Of a DNA stretch of 64,000 bases, positions 41,619 through 50,739 are shown piece by piece (position 1 is the first letter of the stretch; each line of letters begins with the position of its first letter). The notes under the pieces were generated by a model. It worked only from the letters and a program-made list of their open reading frames with translations, was not told the DNA's origin and ran no database searches. This DNA comes from Paenibacillus woosongensis. Its GTDB lineage: Bacteria; Bacillota; Bacilli; Paenibacillales; Paenibacillaceae. The translations under genes and the position numbers were made by a program. The stretch lies in assembly GCF_009725165.1 (NCBI RefSeq), contig NZ_WNZW01000017.1:1-64000 (forward strand), in the 5' to 3' direction.

Positions 41619-43445
41619 ATGAAAAAAAGGGTTAGCTCCAAAATGCTGCTGCCGCTATTGTTTGCATTTATGATTGTTTTTTCCGCCTGCACATCCGGCA
41701 AAGGGAACGATGCGACCCCGCCCAGCCCGACAAATACGCAGAACCAGACGGACGAGAAAAAGCAGGCAGAGGAAGGTCTGTATTCCATTGAGGATTTCAG
41801 CAATGTTAAGACAAATGAAGGGGAGCCCATCCAAGGGGGGACAATTACGTATGGCCTTGTCACTGATACGGCATTCGAAGGCATACTCAATTATAATTTC
41901 TCCTCGGGTATTCCTGACGCTAAGGTTTTGCAGTGGTTTGACGAGTCGCTGTTAACGTGGGATAAGAACTATGTGTTTACGAACGATGGGGCAGCGACCT
42001 ATGAGGTATCGGAGGATGGAAGAACCTTTACCTTCACGATTCGTGACAATGTCAACTGGCATGACGGTAAACCTGTAACCGCAGAGGACTGGGAGTTCGC
42101 TCATGAGGTCATCGCCCACAAGGATTATGATGGTCCGCGCTACGGCTCTGATTTCACGAATATTGAAGGGTTGGTTGAATACCGGGAAGGTAAAGCAGAT
42201 AAGATTTCCGGCATCAAAGTACTGAGCGATAAGAAGCTGCAAATTACGTACATTAAATCCACGCCGTCATTATTGACGGGCAGCATCTGGACGTATCCGC
42301 TAGCGAAGCACATTTTCGGAAATATGGAGGTCGCTAAGATGTCATCCTCTTCCGCAGTGCGCGAGAAGCCGATCAGCTTCGGTGCCTTCAAGGTGGAGAG
42401 TATCGTACCGGGGGAATCCGTGGTTTTTGCCAAGAACCCGGATTATTGGCGCGGCGAGCCCCATCTGGATAAAGTCGTGCTCAAGGTGATCAATCCGACG
42501 ACGATTGTACAGCAATTGAAATCGGGCGGGGTTGATCTGGTGGATTCGTTCCCGATCGACCAGTTCCCTGATAATGCAGACATGTCCAATGTAGAATATT
42601 TAGGAGTTGTCGATCGGGCATATACGTATATCGGCTTTAAGCTGGGCAAGTGGGATGAAACCAATAAGGTCGTCGCCCCGGACCCCAATGCCAAAATGGC
42701 TGATGTGAACCTGCGCAGAGCCATGTGGCATGCTGTAGATAATGACCAGGTGGGCAAACGTTTCTACCATGGCCTGCGCTGGAACGCAACGACGCTGATC
42801 CCTCCGTCGCATCCGGAGTTCCATGATGCCAGCAATCCAGGGATTGCGTATGACGTGGAGAAGGCCAATCAAATTCTGGATGAAGCCGGCTATAAGAAAA
42901 ACGGTGAATTCCGCACGAAACCGGACGGCAGCGAGCTGGTGATCAATTTCATATCAATGACGGGCGGAGATATTGCGGAGCCGTTGGCCCGTTATTATGT
43001 GCAGTCCTGGAATGCGATCGGGCTGAACGTTAACATGGAACTGGCTGAATTCAACTCATTCTATGATCGCGTAGGAAACAACGGAAAGGATGATCCAAAC
43101 GTCGATGTTTATATGGGCGCATGGAGCGTGGGCATCGACGTTGACCCGACGGGACTGTATGGGCGGGATGCGCTGTTCAACTTTCCGAGATATGCCAGCG
43201 AAGAGAATGACCGCCTGCTAGCAGAGGGGGTCTCCGAGAAGGCCTTCGATGTGGCTACTCGCCAAGCCATCTATAAAGAGTGGCAGCAGTTAATGGTCAA
43301 TGAAATACCTGTATTCCCAACGTTATATCGTTCCGAAATCGTACCTGTCAACAAACGAATACTAAATTATGCGATCGGCGATGGCACCGGCATCTATCTC
43401 CATGAGCTTGCGGTATCGCAGGATAAGCCGTTTGTAGCGGAGTAG
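41619..43445 (+). CDS. Oligopeptide ABC transporter substrate-binding lipoprotein (OppA/AppA type)
   Basis: 608 aa family-5 solute-binding protein. Lipoprotein signal with lipobox FSAC, then a Thr/Gln/Asn-rich spacer, and the SBP family-5 core (TFTIRDNVNWHDGKPVTAED; NPDYWRGEPHLDKV). Unlike many operons, the binding protein comes last. The peptide specificity is unknown; import of nutrient or signalling peptides is possible. ATG 41619 follows GGGAGGAAA. Confidence 0.92.
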   Translation: MKKRVSSKMLLPLLFAFMIVFSACTSGKGNDATPPSPTNTQNQTDEKKQAEEGLYSIEDFSNVKTNEGEPIQGGTITYGLVTDTAFEGILNYNFSSGIPDAKVLQWFDESLLTWDKNYVFTNDGAATYEVSEDGRTFTFTIRDNVNWHDGKPVTAEDWEFAHEVIAHKDYDGPRYGSDFTNIEGLVEYREGKADKISGIKVLSDKKLQITYIKSTPSLLTGSIWTYPLAKHIFGNMEVAKMSSSSAVREKPISFGAFKVESIVPGESVVFAKNPDYWRGEPHLDKVVLKVINPTTIVQQLKSGGVDLVDSFPIDQFPDNADMSNVEYLGVVDRAYTYIGFKLGKWDETNKVVAPDPNAKMADVNLRRAMWHAVDNDQVGKRFYHGLRWNATTLIPPSHPEFHDASNPGIAYDVEKANQILDEAGYKKNGEFRTKPDGSELVINFISMTGGDIAEPLARYYVQSWNAIGLNVNMELAEFNSFYDRVGNNGKDDPNVDVYMGAWSVGIDVDPTGLYGRDALFNFPRYASEENDRLLAEGVSEKAFDVATRQAIYKEWQQLMVNEIPVFPTLYRSEIVPVNKRILNYAIGDGTGIYLHELAVSQDKPFVAE

Positions 43446-43478
43446 GAGAGTTTACGGCTAGAAGTTATGCAATGAATC

Positions 43479-43507
43479 AATCCCCCCGTGCAGGGGGGAT
43501 TTTTTTG
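43479..43507 (+). terminator. Peptide-transporter operon terminator
   Basis: Stem AATCCCCCC / GGGGGGATT with short loop and T-run. Confidence 0.9.
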
Positions 43508-43527
43508 ATGCTCTTCCAACAACATAT

Positions 43528-43557
43528 TTGTGCGGAAAAACCCGTTTATGGTATAGT
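43528..43557 (+). promoter_or_regulatory. Candidate promoter of the LCP gene
   Basis: -35 TTGTGC (43528-43533), 18-bp spacer, -10 TATAGT (43552-43557); it would give a leader of about 165 nt. The rest of the gap shows nothing clear. Confidence 0.35.
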
Positions 43558-43728
43558 ACGAAGCGATAGAGTTATTTATTTTGTCTCTGTTAAATTACTA
43601 TTTTGTAGTTTTTTGCCGAGGGCTACGGTTTACAATTAATTGAAGACGCCTGGTATTGCGGCTATTTACCGTAAAGTGAAAGACACTTCGAAGGAGAGCC
43701 GTATAGTACAAACCATGGGAGGCATATG

Positions 43729-44787
43729 ATGTTAGAACGAGGAAATAGAAATAGAGTAAAGAATATAAAGAAGAAGCGCAGCAGACTTAAAGGCCTGCTC
43801 ATCACGCTGCTGGTTCTGATCATTGTCGGAGCCGGCGCATATACATTCCGCAAGCCATTGGCCCTGATGGCCTTCGATTTGTTCCTGTCAGGGCAGGTGG
43901 AGGAGAAGCTGGAGAAATCGTATTCCCCTATCGACGGAGAGAAGCCCAAGCCTGTTGCAGCGAAGCAAACGGAGCCGTTCACTGCTTTGCTGCTGGGAGT
44001 TGACCAGCGTGACAACGAGCCGGCCCGGTCCGATACACTAATCTACGCCGTCGTACGCCCGGCAGATTCCAAAGTCCTGCTGGTTTCGATTCCGCGGGAT
44101 ACGTACACGGAAATCGTAGGCAGGGACAGGAACGATAAAATCAACCATGCCTATGCTTTTGGCGGGGCCAAAATGTCCAAGGATACGGTGGCCAATTTCT
44201 TAGGATATCCTGCTGACTATTATGCAGCTATCAATTTTGAGGGGCTTCGGGAAGTCGTCGATGAACTGGGCGGCATTGAGCTGCCGATCGATAAGGATAT
44301 CGTCAATAAACACAAGGATCACGAGAAATTCACCATCAAGGCAGGCAAGCCGTTGTACGATGGGCAAGAAGCGCTTAACTTTGTCAGATACAGGGAGGAC
44401 AGCGACTTCAACCGGACGAAGCGGCATCAGATTTTCTTGAGTGCGCTGGTAGACCGCATGCTGAAGCTGGATCAAATCGGGAAAATCCCCGATCTGATGA
44501 ATATGCTGGGCGAGAACTTCAAGACAGACATGACCCCTAGCTTTATCATCGATCTCTCCAAGCAGCTGCTGACCAATCAAGCACCGCAAATCAGCGGGTT
44601 TACCATTATGGGTGAAGGGATGCGCAAAAACGGAGTCTACTATATTCAGGCGAATGAAGAAGATGTGACTTTTGCCGAGCAGCTGATCGAGAACTGGTCG
44701 GATCCGAACACGAAGACGGAGGATTTGTTGAATCCTAATACACAGTCCGCCCAAGAGGGGCAAAATAGCGAGCAGCCTTCGTTATAA
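43729..44787 (+). CDS. LytR-CpsA-Psr (LCP) family cell-wall glycopolymer transferase
   Basis: 352 aa. A basic cytoplasmic start and one membrane helix (LLITLLVLIIVGAGAYTF) precede the extracellular LCP domain: LLLGVDQRDNEPARSDTLIY, SIPRDTYTEI, DKINHAYAFGG and FVRYREDSDFNRTKRHQ. LCP enzymes attach teichoic acids or other glycopolymers to peptidoglycan. The C-terminus is a short Asn/Gln-rich tail. The second of two ATGs (43729) is best spaced from GGGAGG. Confidence 0.93.
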   Translation: MLERGNRNRVKNIKKKRSRLKGLLITLLVLIIVGAGAYTFRKPLALMAFDLFLSGQVEEKLEKSYSPIDGEKPKPVAAKQTEPFTALLLGVDQRDNEPARSDTLIYAVVRPADSKVLLVSIPRDTYTEIVGRDRNDKINHAYAFGGAKMSKDTVANFLGYPADYYAAINFEGLREVVDELGGIELPIDKDIVNKHKDHEKFTIKAGKPLYDGQEALNFVRYREDSDFNRTKRHQIFLSALVDRMLKLDQIGKIPDLMNMLGENFKTDMTPSFIIDLSKQLLTNQAPQISGFTIMGEGMRKNGVYYIQANEEDVTFAEQLIENWSDPNTKTEDLLNPNTQSAQEGQNSEQPSL

Positions 44788-44829
44788 AAATATTATATAT
44801 GTCCTTATTAAATCCTTACTAAACTTTAT

Positions 44830-44857
44830 TCGGCAGTCCGGTTTCCGGCTGCCGATT
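44830..44857 (+). terminator. Hairpin after the LCP gene
   Basis: CGGCAG-(TCC)-GG..CCGG-CTGCCG stem with only a short T stretch after it; a weak terminator. Confidence 0.45.
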
Positions 44858-44939
44858 TCGCACCTGTAGTGGAACAAAACCTTCTTTGAATCGTAGTCAA
44901 ATAGGAGAGTCTGAAAAGGGCAGAGGAGGACTTTTATCT

Positions 44940-45368
44940 ATGAATATCGCGTTTTTTTTACTTCCCAAAAAGGATGTCGTTTCCGTAACCTTGGATTCTA
45001 CATTAAGACAGACCTTGGAGAGAATGGAGTATCACAGGTATACGGCTGTACCGATTATCGGCAAGGACGGGGTATATGTCGGCACGGTAACTGAGGGAGA
45101 TCTCCTATGGTATATGAAGAATTCTGGAGGCAGGGTCTCTTTTGAGAACGCTTCTAAATATTTGCTCAAGGACGTTCCGCTCAAGATGAACATTAAGGCG
45201 GTATCGATCGATGCGGATATGGAAGGCTTAATCAATTTGGCCAAAGTGCAGAATTTTGTGCCTGTAGTGGATGATATGGGCCGATTTATCGGCATCGTGC
45301 GCCGCAGCCAGATTATTGAGTATTGCGAGCGTTTTGTGACGCGGGATGTATCCGTTCCCAAAAATTAG
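44940..45368 (+). CDS. CBS-domain protein
   Basis: 142 aa made of two CBS motifs in tandem (DVVSVTLDSTLRQTLERMEY ... AVPIIGKDGVYVGTVTEGDLL; then AVSIDADMEGLINLAKV ... VPVVDDMGRFIGIVRRSQII). Such pairs bind adenine nucleotides; the partner is unknown. AGAGGAGG precedes ATG 44940, which is better than the TTG at 44886. Confidence 0.85.
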   Translation: MNIAFFLLPKKDVVSVTLDSTLRQTLERMEYHRYTAVPIIGKDGVYVGTVTEGDLLWYMKNSGGRVSFENASKYLLKDVPLKMNIKAVSIDADMEGLINLAKVQNFVPVVDDMGRFIGIVRRSQIIEYCERFVTRDVSVPKN

Positions 45369-45454
45369 ACGCAAGGTTTGCTTCAAGGGAATGAATTGCT
45401 TTATGCTATAATGAAGAATAAAGCCTTTTTCAGGGAGGGTGGAAGCTGTCCGCC

Positions 45455-45757
45455 ATGCAGAAAGAAATGGATGTGGCCAAACGCGCCAAAGTGATTGAAT
45501 GGCTCAAAACGGAAGTGGTCGATCACGTATCCCGTTTATTCAAGGCATTGTGGGAAGGCAGCACGACACGGGTAAGTGATAGTCTTGCCAGTCTGGTCGT
45601 CAGTTGTTACATATTGGGACGCAGGCTTGGCATATCCTATAAGGATATGGACGATCATATCTTGGAAAAGCTAAAGAAACACGAGCAAGAAGGACACCAG
45701 TTGGAAGATTGGTATCAGGATATTTCTACATTGCAAGAACATATGCGCAAGAGGTGA
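45455..45757 (+). CDS. MazG-like family protein
   Basis: 100 aa, helical, with Asp/Glu pairs expected of MazG-like folds (LEDWYQDISTLQEHM; YKDMDDHILEKLKKHEQEGH). Small MazG-like proteins occur upstream of yybS-gdpP in Paenibacillaceae. ATG 45455 is 12 nt from GGGAGGGTGG; an in-frame CTG at 45446 is better spaced and would add three residues. Catalytic activity is unproven. Confidence 0.75.
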   Translation: MQKEMDVAKRAKVIEWLKTEVVDHVSRLFKALWEGSTTRVSDSLASLVVSCYILGRRLGISYKDMDDHILEKLKKHEQEGHQLEDWYQDISTLQEHMRKR

Positions 45758-45763
45758 ATCCAT

Positions 45764-46690
45764 TTGAATTTACGCTGGACCTCGGTGGCATGGAGCGTAG
45801 TCTATCTGCTGCTCCTGCTGTCGTTTGCAACGCCTTTTTCTTTTATAACTATTTTCGTTCTGCTATTGCCCGGCGTAATCCTCTACGCAACGTTATCGGT
45901 GAGAGCATTTGCACTTCACATCGCGATCGTATGGATCGCAGCGGCTCTGCTCCTGTCTAATCCCGTGATTATTCTCTTGGCCGTATTTTTTATGGTTCCG
46001 GCCTTGGTCATGGGGCATTTCTATAAGACGCGGGCCTCTGCGCTCAAGGTCGTTGTGATGGGAACGGGAACGCTTCTGCTGGAGTTTCTGCTGGCTTTTC
46101 TCGCTGTTACTGTTATCTATGACTTCAGTTTGGCCTCTTCGATTGAAGAGACGCTAAATACGATGATGTCTCTGATGCAGAACATGGCTGACAATGAGTT
46201 GATTGCTTCGGATCTAGTCTGGTCTCCGGAAATGGCCCAGCAGCTTTCCAGCCTGGCAGCCAGAATGACGCCATTTACGATGATCATGTGCTCGTTTCTG
46301 CTTGCAGCCGTAACGCATCTGATTGCCCGGCCGACGTTGAACAGTCTTGGACATTCGGTGAGAAGCTTCCCGCCGCTGCGCGACTGGAGACTGCCGAGAG
46401 CGCTGATCTGGTATTACCTGGCTACGGTATTGATTATGCTGTTTGGCAGCGCCGCAGTCATGGACAGCTTCGTCGGGACGGTACTGCTGAATTTGTCGCC
46501 GCTGCTCAATTTCTTGTTTATGATTCAGGCAGCCAGTTTTTTCTTCTTCTTGGCTTATCAGAAGAAGTGGAATCCGGCGATTCCGGTGTTGCTGATCATA
46601 GCGATGCTATTTATTCCGCCTCTGAAAATTGTGGGAATCCTGGATATCGCTATGCCGCTGCGTGAGATGATTACGAGATCAAGACGATAG
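45764..46690 (+). CDS. yybS: DUF2232 family membrane protein YybS
   Basis: 308 aa with about eight membrane helices and no soluble domain. YybS proteins lie upstream of gdpP in many Bacillota; their function is unknown (a distant resemblance to ECF-type S components has been noted for the family). TTG 45764 follows AGAGGTGA. In one operon with gdpP, rplI and dnaB. Confidence 0.87.
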   Translation: MNLRWTSVAWSVVYLLLLLSFATPFSFITIFVLLLPGVILYATLSVRAFALHIAIVWIAAALLLSNPVIILLAVFFMVPALVMGHFYKTRASALKVVVMGTGTLLLEFLLAFLAVTVIYDFSLASSIEETLNTMMSLMQNMADNELIASDLVWSPEMAQQLSSLAARMTPFTMIMCSFLLAAVTHLIARPTLNSLGHSVRSFPPLRDWRLPRALIWYYLATVLIMLFGSAAVMDSFVGTVLLNLSPLLNFLFMIQAASFFFFLAYQKKWNPAIPVLLIIAMLFIPPLKIVGILDIAMPLREMITRSRR

Positions 46691-46701
46691 GGTGAGAAAT
46701 C

Positions 46702-48690
46702 ATGCCTAATTTACTTCAAAAACGTTGGCACGGCTATCAGACCGTGTGGGTGTTCGCGCTGCAGCTTCTGCTCGTCATATTCATCTCCTATTACAATTGG
46801 GTGCTCGGCCTGATCAGTTTATGCCTGGTCTGCGGCTTAACTTATGTAATGCTTCAGGCGGAGCGGCGCTTCCGCAAGGAGCTCATTCGTTATGTGACCG
46901 ATTTGACGTACCGGATTAAACGGGTAGAAGGCGAGGCGGTAAGCCGGCTGCCGTTCGGGATTATGCTGTATAGCGAAGAACGGACGGTAGAGTGGCATAA
47001 CCGCTTCGTGAACAAAATGTTCGGCCAGGACTCTGTCGTTGGACAACCGCTATCGGAGCTGCTTCCGGCGCTGCCTCCCTATCCCTCCCGGGATAAGAAA
47101 GACACTGCTGCAAATACAATCTCTACGGTCGAAGCGGCCGTGGCAGACCGGCATTACGAATTGACGGTGCTCCATGATGAGCGCCTGATTTACGTTCATG
47201 ACATTACGGAGTTCGCCGTTCTGCGCGACCGGTACGAGGACGAGAGAGCCGCGCTGGGTATCGTGATGCTCGATAACCTGGACGAAGCGACCCAGGGGAT
47301 GGACGATCAGCAGCGTACCGCGCTCATCGCGCGTGTGGCAACAGCTCTGACCGAATGGGCGAAGCAGTACAGGGTCTATCTGCGCAGGCTATCCTCAGAG
47401 CGATATTTGATGATGCTGAATCAAAAATCGCTGAACGAACTGGAGCAGAGCCGGTTCGTGATCCTGGACGAGGTCCGCGAGATGACCGCGGACCTGAAGG
47501 TGCCGATGACGCTGAGCATCGGCCTCGCCTTCGGCACCGAGCGCTTCAGCGAGCTGGGCGAACTTGCCCAGTCGAGTCTGGACATGGCGCTCGGGCGCGG
47601 GGGGGACCAGGCCGCGGTGAAGGCCGGTCAGCGGCTCTCGTTCTATGGCGGCAAGTCGGGCGCCATAGAGAAGCGGACGCGCGTGCGGGCGCGCGTCATC
47701 GCCCACGCTCTCCGCGATTTGATGCAGGAGAGCGATAGAGTTATAATTATGGGCCACCGCATGCCAGATTTGGACGTCATCGGGGCCTCCATCGGCGTGC
47801 TGAAGGCCGCTGATATGTTCCAGGTCGAGGCGCATATTGTGCTCGACGACAAGAATCCGGGCATCGACCGGTTAATGGAGCGGATCGAGAAGGAAGAGCC
47901 TTTGCGGCGCCGCTTCATTATGTCGGAGCATGCGCTTGATTTGATGACCGAGCATACGTTATTAATCGTTGTTGATACGCATAAGGCGTCGATGACGATG
48001 GAGCCGAAGCTGGTTGAAGAGGCCAGCCGGGTCGTGGTCGTCGACCATCACCGGCGGGGCGAGGAGTTCATCAATGATGCGGTGCTTGTCTATCTGGAGC
48101 CTTATGCCTCCTCGGCCAGCGAGCTCGTTACCGAGCTAATTCAGTATATCCACGAGAAGGTGGAACTCAGCCCGCTGGAGGCGACGACCCTGCTTGCAGG
48201 AATTACGGTGGATACGAAGCATTTCGCGCTCCATACCGGATCGCGTACGTTCGAGGCCGCGGCATTTCTGCGGCGCATCGGCGCGGACAGCGTCATGGTG
48301 CAGCGGGTTCTGAAGGAGGATCTGCAGGAATATATCGCCAAAGCCGATATTATAAAGCATGCGCGCATGATTCATAATCATATCGCGCTTGCGGTGACGG
48401 AGCCGAACCGCAAAATTCCGCAGCTGCTGATCGCCCAGGTGGCGGACACGCTGCTGAACATGACGAATGTGCTGGCATCGTTCGTGATTAGCGAGCGGCC
48501 CGATGGCCTCATCGGCATCAGTGCCCGTTCCTTGGGGAACATGAATGTGCAAATCGTAATGGAGCGGCTTGGCGGAGGCGGCCATCTGACGAACGCTGCG
48601 GTACAATTGGAAGGAACCCAGGCGGAGGCGGAGAGAAGGCTGCTTGAAGTACTGGATGAAATAGAAAAGGAAGAGGGGTTATTCGAATGA
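46702..48690 (+). CDS. gdpP: Cyclic-di-AMP phosphodiesterase GdpP
   Basis: 662 aa. Two N-terminal membrane helices, a PAS domain (about 80-150), a degenerate GGDEF domain (about 175-305), and the DHH/DHHA1 catalytic part with MGHRMPDLDVIGASIG, VVDTHKAS, VVDHHRRG and the terminal GGGGHLTNAAVQLEG. It degrades c-di-AMP and so controls potassium balance and cell-wall stress. G+C rises visibly in the GGDEF portion. It overlaps rplI by ATGA. Confidence 0.97.
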   Translation: MPNLLQKRWHGYQTVWVFALQLLLVIFISYYNWVLGLISLCLVCGLTYVMLQAERRFRKELIRYVTDLTYRIKRVEGEAVSRLPFGIMLYSEERTVEWHNRFVNKMFGQDSVVGQPLSELLPALPPYPSRDKKDTAANTISTVEAAVADRHYELTVLHDERLIYVHDITEFAVLRDRYEDERAALGIVMLDNLDEATQGMDDQQRTALIARVATALTEWAKQYRVYLRRLSSERYLMMLNQKSLNELEQSRFVILDEVREMTADLKVPMTLSIGLAFGTERFSELGELAQSSLDMALGRGGDQAAVKAGQRLSFYGGKSGAIEKRTRVRARVIAHALRDLMQESDRVIIMGHRMPDLDVIGASIGVLKAADMFQVEAHIVLDDKNPGIDRLMERIEKEEPLRRRFIMSEHALDLMTEHTLLIVVDTHKASMTMEPKLVEEASRVVVVDHHRRGEEFINDAVLVYLEPYASSASELVTELIQYIHEKVELSPLEATTLLAGITVDTKHFALHTGSRTFEAAAFLRRIGADSVMVQRVLKEDLQEYIAKADIIKHARMIHNHIALAVTEPNRKIPQLLIAQVADTLLNMTNVLASFVISERPDGLIGISARSLGNMNVQIVMERLGGGGHLTNAAVQLEGTQAEAERRLLEVLDEIEKEEGLFE

Positions 48691-49130
48691 GAGTCATTTT
48701 CTTAAAGGATGTAAAGGGTCAAGGCAAAAAAGGGGAAATTAAGAACGTATCCGAGGGCTACGCACAGAACTTTCTGATTCCGCGGGGGCTGGTTCGTGTA
48801 GCTACCGAAGGCAACGTGAAGACGCTGGAGGTTCAGAATGCTGCGGAAGAGAAACGCAAGGCCCAGGAGAAAGCAGAGGCTGAAGAGCTGGGCAAAAAGC
48901 TGGAAGAGATGACGGTAACACTGCAAGCCAAAGCGGGAGAGGGCGGCCGCCTGTTCGGTGCAATCACGAATAAGCAAATCGCCGAAGCCTTGGCGAAAGC
49001 GGGCGTGAAGATCGACCGGCGCAAAATCGAGCTTGCCGAGCCGATCCGGACGCTGGGCGTCACCCAGGTGCCAGTGAAGCTGCATCCCGATGTGAAGTCG
49101 ACGTTCAAGGTTCAAGTGACGGAGGAATAA
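48687..49130 (+). CDS. rplI: Ribosomal protein L9
   Basis: 147 aa: MRVIFLKDVKGQGKKGEIKN, then VSEGYAQNFLIPRGL, a long connecting helix rich in Ala/Glu/Lys, and the C-terminal domain with KLHPDVKS. Standard length. It overlaps the end of gdpP by four bases and is one base from dnaB. Confidence 0.98.
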   Translation: MRVIFLKDVKGQGKKGEIKNVSEGYAQNFLIPRGLVRVATEGNVKTLEVQNAAEEKRKAQEKAEAEELGKKLEEMTVTLQAKAGEGGRLFGAITNKQIAEALAKAGVKIDRRKIELAEPIRTLGVTQVPVKLHPDVKSTFKVQVTEE

Positions 49131-49131
49131 A

Positions 49132-50493
49132 ATGGCGGGAGATCAATTTTTCGACCGTATTCCCCCGCAGAATCTTGAAGCGGAGCAGGCGGTGCTTGGG
49201 GCAATACTGCTGCAGTCGGAAGCGCTGATTACCGCCATGGAGCGGGTGCGGACGGAAGATTTCTATGATCCTCCTCACCAATTGATCTATGAAGCCATGG
49301 TGCAGCTTGGCGAGGAAAGTCAGCCAATCGACCTGGTTACGCTAACCTCGAAGCTTCAGGATCGGGGGGAGCTGGAGGATATCGGCGGAGTCAGTTATCT
49401 GGCGAAGCTGGCTAACGCGGTGCCTACGGCGGCTAACGTCGACTACTACGCTCGCATCATAGAAGAGAAGTCCATGCTTCGCCGGCTTATCCGTACGGCT
49501 ACGCAAATCGTTAGCGAGGGTTATGCGGGCGGTGAAGATGTCGGCGGCCTGCTGAGCGATGCGGAGCGGAAAATCCTCGAAATTTCCAACAGCCGATCCG
49601 GAAGCGGCTTTATTGCAATACGCGATGTTTTGATGGAAGTGTTCGAAAAAGTGGAGGAGCTGCACCAAAATCGGGGCAATACCACGGGAATCCCTTCGGG
49701 CTTCGTCGATCTCGATCGAATGACGTCCGGTTTCCAGCGGAATGACCTGATTATCGTGGCGGCTCGTCCATCTGTCGGTAAGACGGCGTTTGCCCTGAAC
49801 ATTGCCCAGAACGTGGCCGTTCGGGCCAAAGAGACCGTCGCCATCTTCAGTCTGGAGATGTCGGCGGCTCAGCTCGTTCAGCGGATGATTTGTGCGGAGG
49901 CGAATCTGGACGCGGGAGTCATGCGGACAGGGGACTTCAAAAACGACGATGATTGGTCCAAGCTGACGATGGGGATTGCCGCATTGTCGGAATCGGAAAT
50001 TTACATCGATGATACGCCTGGGATAACGGTAGCCGATATTCGGGCGAAGTGCCGCCGGCTCAAGAAGGAGAAAGGCCTTGGCATGATCGTGATCGATTAC
50101 CTGCAGCTTATCCATGGGCGCGGCAAACCAGGGGAGAACCGGCAGCAGGAGGTATCGGAAATATCGCGTACGCTGAAGCAAATCGCCCGTGAGCTTGAGG
50201 TTCCGGTCATCGCCTTGTCCCAGCTCAGCCGGGGCGTAGAGCAGCGGCAGGACAAGCGCCCGATGATGTCCGACTTGCGGGAGTCGGGTTCGATTGAGCA
50301 GGATGCGGATATCGTCGCATTCTTGTACCGGGATGATTACTACAATCAGGAGACGGAGAAAAAGAACATCATCGAGATTATCATTGCCAAACAGCGTAAC
50401 GGACCGGTCGGTACCGTAGAGCTGGTGTTCTTGAAGAACTTCAATAAGTTCGCGAATTACGAACGCGCGCATACTGACGCGTTTGCGGGGTAA
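49132..50493 (+). CDS. dnaB: Replicative DNA helicase (DnaB; DnaC in B. subtilis)
   Basis: 453 aa hexameric fork helicase. N-terminal domain PPQNLEAEQAVLGAILL; RecA-like C-terminal domain with Walker A ARPSVGKTAFALNIA, Walker B VIDYLQLI, and ALSQLSRGVEQRQDKRP followed by DADIVAFLYRDDYY. No intein interrupts it. ATG 49132 follows GGAGGAATAAA. Confidence 0.98.
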   Translation: MAGDQFFDRIPPQNLEAEQAVLGAILLQSEALITAMERVRTEDFYDPPHQLIYEAMVQLGEESQPIDLVTLTSKLQDRGELEDIGGVSYLAKLANAVPTAANVDYYARIIEEKSMLRRLIRTATQIVSEGYAGGEDVGGLLSDAERKILEISNSRSGSGFIAIRDVLMEVFEKVEELHQNRGNTTGIPSGFVDLDRMTSGFQRNDLIIVAARPSVGKTAFALNIAQNVAVRAKETVAIFSLEMSAAQLVQRMICAEANLDAGVMRTGDFKNDDDWSKLTMGIAALSESEIYIDDTPGITVADIRAKCRRLKKEKGLGMIVIDYLQLIHGRGKPGENRQQEVSEISRTLKQIARELEVPVIALSQLSRGVEQRQDKRPMMSDLRESGSIEQDADIVAFLYRDDYYNQETEKKNIIEIIIAKQRNGPVGTVELVFLKNFNKFANYERAHTDAFAG

Positions 50494-50548
50494 ATTATAA
50501 ACTAAATAACGGCATTGTCCTTATATTAGAGATTTTTATGCCAGAACC

Positions 50549-50588
50549 CGAACAATCACGTATTTCGATGCGTGATTGTTCGTCTTTT
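50549..50588 (+). terminator. dnaB terminator
   Basis: 12-bp stem (CGAACAATCACG and its complement) with a 10-nt loop, then TCTTTT. Confidence 0.85.
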
Positions 50589-50591
50589 AAT

Positions 50592-50620
50592 TTGACATTG
50601 AAAATCGCGCTTGTTACACT
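50592..50620 (+). promoter_or_regulatory. purA promoter
   Basis: -35 TTGACA (50592-50597, consensus), 17-bp spacer, -10 TACACT (50615-50620). A leader of about 110 nt follows, with a GGTGC-CTTAC-GCACC hairpin directly before the ribosome binding site. Confidence 0.65.
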
Positions 50621-50739
50621 TGTATTGCTGCTGCGCTGGATGGAGCAGATCCACAGTGGCTGAAGGCAAAAATGAATCTGACGTATGGAATCCGAGCAAG
50701 GCAAATTAAGGTGCCTTACGCACCGACGGGGGAATGTAC

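Noticed and set aside
47355..47738. 127-aa frame within gdpP rich in Arg/Gly/Glu
   Set aside because: Shadow of the GC-rich GGDEF part of gdpP; composition typical of an out-of-frame reading.
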